This document shows, piece by piece, positions 9,808-20,092 of a stretch of 64,000 nt of DNA. Source of the stretch: Blastocystis hominis (lineage: Eukaryota; Sar; Bigyra; Opalinata; Blastocystidae); contig NW_013171838.1 in the NCBI RefSeq assembly GCF_000151665.1, positions 1-64,000 on the forward strand, given 5' to 3'. The notes beneath the pieces were generated by a model, which worked only from the letters and a program-made list of their open reading frames with translations, searched no databases and had not been told where the DNA came from. The position numbers were made by a program, and so were the translations under genes. Positions within the stretch are counted from its first letter, which is position 1, and each line of letters begins with the position of its first letter.

Positions 9808-12800
9808 TCACCCACGTCTTCTGCGTCTCCGTCCTTCCTCCTTGCCCTTTCCGGCCGCCTTTCCCTTCCCTGCGGTCTTGGCGGCGGTCTTCGTCTTCTT
9901 GGCCACGCGCTTGGCGCCCTCCTCGAGCACCATTTCCACGCCGGTGAGATACGACGTCGTCTTCGCCTCGCTCTTCAGCTGCTGGTTCCACGCCTTCACC
10001 AGCTCGGGCAGTTCCTTGTGCAGCTTCGCGTTCAGCTTGCTCAGCAGCGCGGCATCTACACATCACCGCGGTTTTGGGCGCTCACCGTGGTACTTGCTTC
10101 CCTTCTTGAGCGCCTGGAGCAGCATGGCGGGGTCGTCCTTGTAGAGGAACATCGCGACGAACTCCGCGTCGCTGGTTCGATCGTTCTTCTGGCAGAGCTT
10201 GAACAGCTTGGTCAGCTCCTCCTTCTTGCCGCGCTTCGCCAGCAGGATGGCGGCGCGCCGCACGCCGGGCAGCTGGTCCACGGGCGTGAGACGATAGTCG
10301 ACGTCCACGTTGTCGGCCTCGTCCAGCACGCTCAGATCGCCCTTCTTCACGATCTTCACGATAGAAGACACGTCCCCGCGGGACAGCTGGAAGCTGAGAC
10401 GCAGAGAGGGCGAGAGCCCGGAGAGCTCGAGGCACTTCTCGATGTGGCCCCAGGACTGGAGGACGTAGGCGGCGGCGTCGTGCTGGTCGGGGCGGAGCAG
10501 CTGGGACCAGCGAAGCGCCGTGTCGACCTGGTCGGAGGCCATGAGCATGACGAAGCGCAGCGCGGGGTGAGAGAGCGGGAAGGCGACGAGCTCGGCGGAG
10601 GGCGTGGCGAGGAGGAGATGGCCCTTGAAGATGGCGAGGAGGGAGAGCGGCGAGGCCGGGAGCAGCTGGACGGGCGGCAGCAGCGCGTTCTGCTTGGTGG
10701 TGAGGACGGTCTGGTTGGAGTAGACCGTGGCCAGCAGCGCGGGGTTCGTGGCCAGCGAGGTGTGGTGGCCCAGCGTGTAGGTCGTCACCGACCGCCCGTT
10801 CAGCAGCAGCAGCAGCAGCGCTTCGGGAGTGGCGAGGAAGACCGCGTTCACCGCGGGGAGCGCCGACTGCACGGGGTGGTTGGTGATGGTGAGCAGCTCC
10901 ACGGAGGACTCGATGCGATAGCTGCGGCTCAACGGGAGAGAGAACGCGCGTACATCGCGGTTTTGTCGTGGTAGCTCAGCAGCAGCAGCCCGTTCTCGCG
11001 CAGCAGCAGCACGCTGTTCGGCAGCGGCAGCCGCCCCGTGGCGTTCTTCAGATGCTCGTGGCGCCGCCACTCCGTCGCGGCCGACGCGTCCTCGGTCTGC
11101 TCGGCATTGCCCTCCGCGGGGAGCACGTCCCACGCGAAGAACTGGATCTGCTGGGAATGGAGGTGCGTGGAGCGCATCTCCGCCTCGGTGGGCGTCAGCC
11201 CGACGCCCAGCAGATAGCCGCCGAAGAGCGTGTTGGGCGTGGACTCGCCGCTGATCCAGACGGGATGGTCGGCTCCCTGGAGGTCCTACGGATCGAGGCA
11301 GAGCGGAGGAGCGACGTGGATGTGCACGAAGCTCGCAGAGATCGTCGCGAATTTGTCGGGAATGTAGCTCCACGCGAAGCCGTCGATCGATTGGAGGGTT
11401 TGCGTGGGGACGAGCTGGAGGCCCGCTTTGCTGCATTGCAGGGAGAAGAGCATCGCCGTCTTGGCGTTCTTGAAGTACACGGCCAGGTACGAACTGTCCG
11501 CGTTGAGCAGCAGCGAGGGCGTCTCGCTCACGGGGAGATTGGTGGCCAGGACTTGCGCAGAGCGACGCACCGCTGCGGGCATGGAAGTGTCGTTAGAGTC
11601 CTCGATGACAGCCTCCACGACGTCGAACGTGTGATACTCTGCATGGTGAGTTCATTGATTCATTGATTCATTGATTCAAAACCCATTCACTCATCGATTA
11701 TCAAATTCATTCAATTCATTTGATTTTTGATTCAATTCATTCAATTCATTCAATTCATTCAATTCATTCAATTCATTCAATTCATTCAATTCATTCAATT
11801 CATTCAATTCATTCAATTCATTCAATTCATTCATTCAAAACCCGTTCATTCATTCACTCATCCCCTCTCCACCTACCAATTTGTCCCTCCGTGTACTTCA
11901 CCACATGCACCATCTCTCCATCCAAATCGGGATGCATCACGCGCAGCACCGCGGGAGTTCGCTGCGTGGCCACCGAGAACACGAACACTCCCACCTGCGA
12001 CCCCACCGCGATCTACCTCACAAACCCCGATCACTCCCACCTTCGCATGGTCCGACACGCGCACCGCCACATGTCGGAACTCCGCGGCCTGCACGGCACT
12101 GCCCAGCAGCGCCGGCTCCGACAGTCTGTGCAGCGCGCCCGTCCGCAGATCCACCACGGCGAGGGAGTTTCGTCCGTCCACGACCGGCACGCAGTGCGCA
12201 GGAAGCGCGGGAACCAGCGTTGCCGCCACCTCCAGAACCGTGCCTCCCGAGATGGGGACGGAGCGCAGCGCCGCGGCGGGGAGCGACTGGGTGACGCCGA
12301 GCGCAGAGAGCTCGGGGAGCGAAACGCCCTCTCGAGAAACGCCGACGTCGAGAGAAATGAGCTGGAGACCGTCGGTGAGGAGGAGGCGGCGGAGATCGGA
12401 GGCGAAGACGGCGCTGCGGATGGCGTTCTGGCAGAGCCCGCCGTTGGCGAAGGCGAAGGCGGGAGTGAGGGAAACGAACTCGTTGGAGGCGTCGAGCGCG
12501 AGCGTCCAGCAGATAGCCAGGTTCTGCGAGTTGAGCGCGACGACTTGGATCTCGCTCGATGCGCGCTGGTAGTTCTGGGAGTGAGGAGAAGAGAAGAAGA
12601 GAGACGAGGCAGCCGTCGACGCGGGCTTTGTAGGGGAGGAGGAATTGGACGTTGAGGAAGGGAACGGAGTCGCGGATGGCGTTGGAGATCGTGTCGAAGA
12701 CGCAGAGATTCCCGTTCGTTCCGATGAGCAGGTAGCGGCCGTTCAGCGGCAGCACGCAGTTCGCTTGCAGGTTGCTCAGATGGCTGGGATGGAGGGAGAG

Positions 12801-13489
12801 GAAAGGGGAAACGTGGAATAGAAAATGCTGACGGAGGTGTGGGCGATGTAGTCGATGATCGCGCAGCCCTGGCTGAACACAGCGATCACGAATTGCGACG
12901 ACGCGGGGCTGTAGCTGCTGTTGTTCGACCAGAGAAGCGTGTCGTTGTCGTAGAATTGCACGTGGCGAAGACCCGACATGGGGGTCACAGACGCATCGGA
13001 TGTGCTGGGGGTGAGTCACTTTCCGAAAGAATCGGATACCGGTTCACTGGAGGGATTTCAGGGTTCTTCACACATTCATTGATCAGCTCCACTGTGTCGT
13101 TGAATAATTGCTGAAAATGAAATAGTATTGAAACGCCTCCTACCACTGCCGATGTTCTGTACACAATCTTTCTCGCTTCGTAGTCCCACACAACGATGTT
13201 ATCCAGCGCATCGCCAGTGACCACAAGAGATTTTGTAGGATGAATATCAATCGATATATAGTCCGCAACGCTCTACGGAGTCAATGAATTCCTATCCAGA
13301 AACTACGCTGACATCGTGATGCTCAGGAAGAGTCGCGTAAAAAGCGCACTCCGTTACAATTCCTTTATATGCTTCTTCAACAATTGATTCCTACAAATAG
13401 CGGTGAGAAGGAGTTGCGAAACAACCAAACACACAACCTACAGGCGTCTTTGCACCTCCTTTTGCTCCTGCTTGAGTTTTAGCATCCAT
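9808..13489 (-). CDS. TWD40-2-like WD40/alpha-solenoid coat subunit (TSET/TPLATE complex)
   Basis: A protein of roughly 1,050 residues with an N-terminal beta-propeller and a C-terminal helical solenoid. Segments match plant TWD40-2: HPTKSLVVTGDALDNIVVWD near the start, VQFYDNDTLLWS, then FPLSHPALRFVMLMASDQVD, GLSPSLRLSFQLSRGD and LPELVKAWNQQL near the end; the tail is Lys-rich. TWD40-2 belongs to TPLATE/TSET, an endocytic coat related to COPI. The start MDAKTQAGAK at 13489 needs a 51-nt intron; most other introns are 28-42 nt, but one of 238 nt is filled by a minisatellite. Stop TGA at 9808. COPI beta' or another WD40 solenoid is the alternative; the several aligned blocks favour TWD40-2. 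Confidence 0.68.
11646..11870. repeat. Minisatellite in an intron (9-bp AATTCATTC unit)
   Basis: About eleven near-perfect copies of a 9-bp unit at 11732-11832, with looser ATTGATTC repeats beside it. It fills an intron of the TWD40-like gene (11639-11876, minus strand, GT at 11876 and AG at 11639), about eight times longer than its neighbours. The coding frame joins cleanly across it (EGQI then EYHTFDVVEA). Confidence 0.8.
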
Positions 13490-13612
13490 GGTTTCAAATA
13501 ATCTTCTTCACTAAGAAAACTACAACGAGGATGATAGATTTGGGAAAATGCGATCCTGAACGAAATACCCGCGATTTCTGGAATCTGAATGAAACAAACA
13601 AAAACACAAATC

Positions 13613-15059
13613 TTAATATCCACGAGCAGGAACAATAGAAAATAACGGGTGCTGTGACACCATTCGGGCAATCATCCCAAAACTACTGTAGTTCGTAAGT
13701 ACCAAATACTCGCAACGACTCAACACATTCAAATCGACCACGGCTCGACGGAACTCCATCAAATTCGCCGATTTCTGCTGAGAGTGACCTCTTCGATGAC
13801 TTGATCCCGACAACACGCGTGAAGGGTATAATTCGCGCAGCTTCCGCTCGGCTTTGGAGGAATCCGTGCTCACATACCACCGGACACGAGAAGCTTCGAT
13901 CCCTCTCTGGATGCGATAGGCTTCAGCAAAATCGATAAATTTTTGGAGTGAACCCATCTTCAAAAATGTATGGCTGTCCGCAAAATCGGAACCACCCGAG
14001 CCCATGCGAATTTGAAAACCGATCAAATGGAAACCCTCCGCTTTCGATAGAATGAGGTCCGTACTCCGCTGAATCAACACGTCCGGTTTAAAAAAGAGTC
14101 GAACCGCTGTCATCAGCGAGAACTCGGTGTAGAAGGTTTTGTGCAGCTCGTTCAAACTGTTTTCGATGTCTAAAGCGTTCAGATTCAGCGAGTTTTGTGA
14201 TGTGCTCGATTGGCTGGGTGTATTCATGGTAATGAGAGAACGATTCAAGGAAGGCACCAATCCTGCCTGCTCGAGCTGGCTATCAAATCGCATCGAAGGG
14301 ATCATTCGATTTGTAAAGTCATAATAGGCGGTGATGAGTAAATTCGGCTCCGGAACCAGCGACTCCAACGACTTCTGCTTCAGTTCCTTGTAAGAAGGTT
14401 TGCAGCCAGACCAGCGGATTTTCCACTGCGTGTAGGACTCGATCGGCTCGCCATCTGAATGTAAAATAGAAGAAAAAGGAGAGTGGAGTACAAGTCAAGT
14501 TCGTGCCAATCGACACAAGAGGATGTACAAACGTCTCTACATAGGCAGGCCAGTTAACTACTTGGTGATTCATGCATTGCCATCAAATACTTTGAAAAGA
14601 AGCATTCAAAATGCGGGAAATAAGGAATGAACTAGCTAGAGCTAGCAAATTGTTTCCAAACCCCGTATCTTTCATGTTTTGGAAGACCACATTTCTGTCA
14701 TACACATTCATTGCCTTATTGAGCGTAGAGATCTCGACCTCCAGCCGCTTTTGTCGTTCCTCCGTATCCAACCGCTTATAATTCCGTTGTACATACAATA
14801 TTCTTTCAAACGGAGTCATATTACTTCGGAAAATGTCATACTCACTGATGAACGGCTTCAACTTTTCTTCTTTCATCCTATTTTCACTATCTCTTCGATT
14901 CCGCAGCCCAGGAAACGAAGCGTAGCTCTCTTCCGCCTCCTTTGGCGTAACCACCATTAAGAACCCCGCATCTGTATTTAAACGCGGATTATGAATCAAA
15001 AGAGAAAATAAAATACATAAAAGGAGCACCGGCAAGTATGTGACCAAGTTGTTCTTCAT
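13613..15059 (-). CDS. Type II membrane glycosyltransferase, fucosyltransferase-like
   Basis: Starts MKNNLVTYLPVLLLCILFSL: a short cytosolic end, one signal-anchor helix, then a stem and a lumenal catalytic region, as in Golgi glycosyltransferases. GFGNNLLALASSFL (GLGNRL-type motif), LIGFQIRMGSGG, RWYVSTDSSKAERKLRELYP and DLNVLSRCEYLVLTNYSSFG follow in the order seen in GT37/GT23-type fucosyltransferases, which transfer fucose from GDP-fucose to glycans. Two introns (33 and 37 nt) join the three exon blocks. Stop TAA at 13613, followed by TGTTTTTGTTTGTTT. Exact family and linkage are not settled. Confidence 0.62.
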
Positions 15060-15321
15060 TCCTGGATGTGAAACACAATTTGGTCACACCAAAAATGAAA
15101 GAAATAAAGGTCAAGAAAAAAACTGAAACAAGAATTACGCACGGATGACAATCTTACTATTACCTATCTATTCTAAATGGTGCGACGTGAGCGAGCGCGA
15201 TAATCTGATTGACACGTACACCAAATCAATACTCGGGGAAACACGGTTATTCTAGAAACTTTGCAGATATTATAACGGAATATTCCAGAACCATTAAACT
15301 GCTCTCATATTAATATTATAA

Positions 15322-16658
15322 ATGAATTTCTTTGACTTCGGAGGTTTCCCTGGAATGGGAGGAATGGGAGGCATGGGAGGCATGGGAGGAAGCGGCCGAG
15401 CCACACCCGTCGACAACTCTAAGCTCTATGAAGTTTTGGGAGTATCGAAGTCCGCCACTCCCGATGAAATTAAAAAAGCGTACAGAAAATTAGCTATAAA
15501 GAACCATCCTGATCGTGGCGGTGATCCGGAGAAGGTAATAGCCAAATGGCTTTTCTAACAAATAGTTCAAGGAGATTTCCGCTGCTTACGATATTCTTTC
15601 CGACGAAAAGAAGCGAGCTCTTTATGATGAGGGTGGTATTGAGGCAGTGAACAGCGGTAGTGCCGGAGGCGGTATGAACCCGTTCGATATTTTTGTAAAT
15701 GGAAGCCGTGGTTCCAATCGCCGTCGCCGAACCGAAAACATTACCCGTGAGTACCCTATCTCCCTCGAGGACCTTTACAAAGGCAAAATCTCCAAATTCC
15801 GCGTCACACACAAAATCATCTGTCCCACCTGCAAGGGCGTGGGCGGTGCCGACGGCTGCGAGCGTCCCTGCTCCGTCTGCAACGGCCGCGGCGTGCGCGT
15901 GCGCGTGATCCAGCACGGCAACGTGATCCAGCAGATGCAGTCGCCGTGCACGACGTGCAACGGGAAGGGCCGCATCATCGACGACGCCAAGCGATGCAAG
16001 AACTGTCTGGGCAACAAAGTGGTGTCGGAGACGAAGACGATCGAAGTGGCCGTGGAGCGCGGCATGAAGGACGGGCAGAAGATCGTGCTGCCCTCCGCAG
16101 CGGACGAGGCTCCCGACGCGGAAGCGGGCGACATCATCTACATCATCCGGGAGAAGCCGCATCCAGTGTTCAAGCGGCAAGGCCCGGACCTGATGATGCG
16201 GTACGAGATCACGCTGGCGGAGGCGCTGTGCGGGTTCGAGCGCTACATCGAGCAGCTGGACGGGCGCAAGCTGCACGTACGCGTGCCGGCGGGGAAGGTG
16301 GTGCGGCCGGGCGAGGTGATGGTGATCAGCGGAGAGGGTATGCCGGTGTACGGCGCGCCGTTCCAGAACGGAAGCCTGTTCGTGCTGTTTGAAGTACTGT
16401 TCCCGGAGAAGATGTCGGCGAGCGACGTGGAGGTGCTGAAGAAGCTGATGAACTACCCGCCGCAGCCGAAGGCGGTGCCGAACTGCGACGAAGTGTCGAT
16501 GACGGAGGGGGATGAGAACATGTTCGGACAGAGCGTGCAGGAGCCGCAGCACAACGAGAATGTAGGAAATGGAGAGGAGGAGGTGAGGCGTGTAGGCGTA
16601 TGATGAGGACGAGGATGAGGAGCCCAGGGGAACGAACGTGGCGTGCCAGAGCCAGTAA
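15322..16658 (+). CDS. Type I DnaJ (Hsp40), DNAJA/Ydj1-like, prenylated
   Basis: Co-chaperone that delivers clients to Hsp70 and triggers its ATPase. J domain with HPD in [11 protein letters not shown], split by a 31-nt intron (15535-15565); short Gly-rich linker ([10 protein letters not shown]); zinc region with four CxxC units ([32 protein letters not shown]); substrate-binding C-terminal domains. A second intron (16562-16595) leads to an acidic tail ending CQSQ, a CaaX box like that of Ydj1, so the protein is probably farnesylated. Odd: a GMGGMGG repeat stands before the J domain, where type I DnaJ proteins normally start directly. TAA at 16656; TGTTTGTT at 16678. Confidence 0.92.
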
Positions 16659-16677
16659 GCTGGTTTTGCTTGTGCGG

Positions 16678-16685
16678 TGTTTGTT
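16678..16685 (+). terminator. TGTTTGTT poly(A) motif, DnaJ
   Basis: Stands 19 nt after the encoded TAA of the DnaJ gene; here the stop is encoded and the motif only ends the transcript. Confidence 0.6.
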
Positions 16686-16828
16686 GGAAAACGGAGGGGA
16701 GGATGCAGAGGAGCAGGGCCATAAAGCGATTGATTGATTGGGCTTGGCGCATGCATGCATGCATGCAAGTATGCACTCGCCGGATTCGCATCAACGTCCT
16801 CGTTTGGGTGGAAACAAACAACGCAAAG

Positions 16829-17458
16829 CTATAAACAATACGCACGAAGAATCTTGATGTCTTGCAAAGGACGGTCGTTTGAATCCGTGGGAATGCGACC
16901 CAAGTGGTTTATCGTTTTCATTCCCTCGCTCACACGACCAAAGATTGTATGCTTTCCTACGCCTCACCGCCTTCACCGAATCCGACCATCCAACCACGGA
17001 GTGGGAGCCAATGTGATGAAGAACTGGCATCCATTTGTATTGGGACCCGAATTTGCCTACACTCACACCAATTCAGAATTTAAACCATCGCCAAAATTCC
17101 AGCGCCCGTGAACCGCAATGTGCGAGTGATCTCATCCTCAAAAGGGTGACTAGGAACCAACTCATCGCAACTCATACCCCCAAATTGACTCAGAATATCT
17201 TCCTGTGCCTGTCGGATCACCACCTTGAATCATAAAATTCTAAGCTTAACTCCAAAATGCACTTCGACTGGAATGATGCGGTGGAACTTAATTCCGTTAT
17301 AAAAGCCCTTCTTTACTAATCCAATAAAGTTTTCACACGTTTTCGGCGCATGATTATAGTACAATTCCAAAACAAATGGTCCCTACGCCTTTATCACCTC
17401 TCCGTCCGATCCTTACAACCGAAGTTTCAAATTGGATGTGAGTCACTTGCTTCGACAT
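16829..17458 (-). CDS. PPIL1: Cyclophilin, PPIL1-like spliceosomal peptidyl-prolyl isomerase
   Basis: Six short exons with five introns of about 28-34 nt give a single-domain cyclophilin of about 155 residues: MSKQVTHIQFETSV, FVLELYYNHAPKTCENF, FYNGIKFHRIIP, NFMIQGGDPTGTGR, FTGAGILAMANSGPNTNG, CQFFITLAPTPWLDG, KHTIFGRV. The catalytic Arg (FHRII), Phe-Met-Gln (FMIQ), Phe (QFF), Trp (PWLDG) and His (KHTIF) are all present. The whole-length match, including ELYYNHAPKTC, is to PPIL1, a cyclophilin of the activated spliceosome that binds SKIP. Starts at 17458, TAG at 16829, then TTGTTTGTTT. None of the exons is long, so simple ORF calling misses the gene. Confidence 0.9.
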
Positions 17459-17651
17459 TTTTTTCTAGTGTGTCTATTCGTTGAGAGTGGGACATCTTGC
17501 GATAAAAGACCTCTAATCGATTGAAGAGTTGAGTGGAAACTAGGCCAATTTGAACGAGAATAGCGTCTATCCCCTGATAATAACGGTGCATAAAATGGGA
17601 GCCGTGCCTATTTCTCCAATCTCTATTCTGTCTAAATCTCTCTGATTTGCT

Positions 17652-18387
17652 ATGAGTGTCCAGACTAGAGCTACAAAGTTTGGTTATGGAGTGTTTACTG
17701 TACCATTCCGTGACAGTGGTTGACGTTTTAGTCCATTTGGATGGGTCTTAAGCAGCGAGGCCTTCGAGGAACCTTGAAGCAGCTTTGTGCCATGGGAGAA
17801 ATTAAAATCGGTACACTGAAGGGACAGGATGAACATGGAAACATGTACTACGAGAATCTGAACTATCAGTTTGGTATTCTTCCAATCGGTAGAGTTTATG
17901 GATAGGAAGACATCGATGGGTCGAATACCAGGGATGGAACTGGAGATTTGATTTTGACCAAATCTCTCCTTCTTGGTTGGGTTGGCTTGCGAGTTCGTAC
18001 GATGAGACCCCTGATGAGGTACTTCTAGTATCCGATTCTGAGTTTGTAGCAAGTGGCTTTGCGTAACCAGAAATGCAAGGAGATTATGGATCTGACCACT
18101 CTCCACAACTCGGCATTGAAGTGTGAAAGTAATTTAGGCGGTGTGATTAAGCCTCACGAGGAAAATCAAACCCGTACTCGATTAGGGATGGCTCGATCGT
18201 AGAAATGCGTTATCGTTCCTACAAGCGGTGGGGATTTAAGGATGCCAAGCCGGAGGACAGCTACTGGCTCATGGATACGCATCCTATGTACATGGAGCAG
18301 GCTCGTAAGATTGATCCTTATGTACGGACTTGATTTGTGTGTGTGTATAATGAATAGATCGAGAAGTGGGATCCGAAGAGTGTCTAA
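17652..18387 (+). CDS. NDUFA12: NDUFA12-like subunit of respiratory complex I
   Basis: Accessory subunit (B17.2) of mitochondrial NADH:ubiquinone oxidoreductase. Exons joined over short introns give GLKQRGLRGTLKQL, IKIGTLKGQDEHGNMYYEN (the VGTLVGEDKYGNKYYE motif), FGRHRWVEYQGWNW and ISPSWLGWLASSYDETPDE (VPPEWHRWLH...DDPP), with a longer C-terminal part than animal NDUFA12. Blastocystis keeps complex I in its mitochondrion-related organelle, so the gene fits. The first exon (ATG 17652, MSVQTRATKFGYG) would act as the targeting end; its 41-nt intron is the least certain. TAA at 18385; TGTTTGTT at 18417. Confidence 0.82.
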
Positions 18388-18416
18388 AGAAATAGCCGTT
18401 ACGATTGTTGTATGTG

Positions 18417-18424
18417 TGTTTGTT
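18417..18424 (+). terminator. TGTTTGTT poly(A) motif, NDUFA12
   Basis: Lies 29 nt after the encoded TAA of the NDUFA12 gene; the convergent PrimPol stop is only 32 bp further on. Confidence 0.55.
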
Positions 18425-18455
18425 GCCAAACCAAACCATTTTGGTATCAAATCAG

Positions 18456-19936
18456 TCAACTTGGAGGAAGCGTTCCGTCTTTCAACATTTGCTCCGCATC
18501 GAAGTACAGCGATGCGTTCTCGGCTTCGTCACGAGGCAGAGGGAAGAGGGTGGAGGCGAAATGAGCACAATCCAGATCGTGGCATTTCTGAAAGAAGCAC
18601 GAACGAGAAAGATCCAGAATGAAATAGATGTGATTGCTTTTATGCGCTCTTCCAATATTCATGCACCATCGATTCCCACCGATCTCCAATCGAACTTTCC
18701 ACCCCTCGTCGTCCTTCCACACGCTCCAAGAGCGGATGAATCCTCCCTGCAATCGACTCACTGCCTCCCATTGATTCAACACACTGCTCCACAAAGAAGA
18801 AGAAAACGGAAACGGATCGTTGCGCATTCGAAGCGTATTGGACGCGTGTCCTGAAGCGCCAATTCGATGTTTGTAGGACGAAGCAGAACTCGTCGGTGCT
18901 TTCCACCCACCAATAGAACTGTCCAAATCGAACATGGATGGGAGAAAACTGCAGTGTTTCTTGTAAAACGAATACTCTACAGTCAACCAAGCTGCGTTAA
19001 AGAAAAAACCTGTCACAAAGGTGTAGGGAAGGAAAAACTTCCATTGGGAGAACGAGGCCGCGGCTTTCAACGGCTTTTTGCTCTTGTCCTTGCTGAACTT
19101 CGAGGACATGAGGAGCCGCATTGCGCGGTTCTTCGTATAGACAGCCATGTCTGCAACAAACACTTTCTTTTCTTTCCCGTTCACGAAGAGCGGGAAAAAC
19201 TCGCAGGTCGGCGAGGCGAAGAGCGAATCAACCGCCCAATTCATGAACCCTTTGAGCTCTTTGTAGTTTCGGAAATAGAGATTGTTTCGATTGAGCAGCA
19301 CATGGCAACTAAACTTGCTTTCATTCTCACTGAAAATGCACGCGAAGTGTTCTGGAACCACGCGGATTCCGTACTTGTAAAACAAACAAAACGACACAAA
19401 TCGAAGCAGCAGCGAGAGAGTCGCCGAAGGATCGATTCCTGGATTGAATTCATACATGAACTAGTTCGAATTGGTTGAAAAGAACCCACTTCGACGTCCA
19501 TGTAGAGTTTACAAGGCGAATGTTCTCGAATAATCTCGTAAGCGTGACACAAGGGATTGTTGTCTGAAGATGGCGTGCCGTTATCGCTAACAAACTCATA
19601 GTCGTGACTGAATTCGGCTTCGTTGAGTGCTAGAAACACGCGCTGCTGTGTGGAAACCACTTCGTAGGAGAAAAGCTGCAATGAATTGGGTTCAATGGAG
19701 AAACTTTGATGTCGTTTTGATAGGATCGGTATTTATCGATGAAATCCATCGCTAATTGCTGGCTGTAGAACGTTCGATCCAAATACGAAGACGCTGTGTT
19801 GTGAAATAATATGAAAAATAAACTAACAATTCAACACTTTGTCTACAGGAGAGAGGGGTTGCTCAGATTGAGAGGGAGGTGTGAAGCTTTGCGTTTCCAA
19901 GTATCTCTGTAAACGGGTCCGTGGAGGTGTTTTCAT
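18456..19936 (-). CDS. PRIMPOL: PrimPol primase-polymerase
   Basis: Archaeo-eukaryotic primase that restarts DNA synthesis past lesions in nucleus and organelles. Exons give FYSQQLAMDFIDKYRSY, CHAYEIIREHSPCKLYMDVE (motif I, DxE), ESKFSCHVLL (motif II, SxH), KVFVADMAVYTKNRAMRLL (motif III Asp), and NRWCMNIGRAHKSNHIY...KCHDLDC, the C-H-C-C zinc motif of PrimPol. All catalytic and zinc residues are present. Start MKTPPRTRLQRYL at 19936; introns of 34, 29 and 29 nt; TGA at 18456. The protein stops soon after the zinc region, so the RPA-binding tail of animal PrimPol is missing or replaced. Confidence 0.9.
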
Positions 19937-20092
19937 CGGAGATTGGGACAAGACGTGATTGTGCTTTCGCGACTCCCAAAAGATATCTTGTTTTCTATTA
20001 TATCTCTTGAGCCTAAATCAAATAAAATCCAAGTATGAAAAGTACGCGCTAATCACTTCTCTTCGATTTTCAAGAATGTGGTCTAAGATTGA

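Noticed and set aside
9784-10974. A 396-residue plus-strand ORF (and similar long antisense ORFs at 42957-44303, 12018-13019, 439-1056)
   Set aside because: They lie opposite GC-rich true exons (TWD40-like, SHMT, FN3 gene), have biased Arg/Gly/Gln composition and no family match; they are antisense shadows.
11720-12655. ORF starting with many Ile-His-Ser repeats
   Set aside because: The repeats are the translated intron minisatellite; the rest is antisense to the TWD40-like gene.
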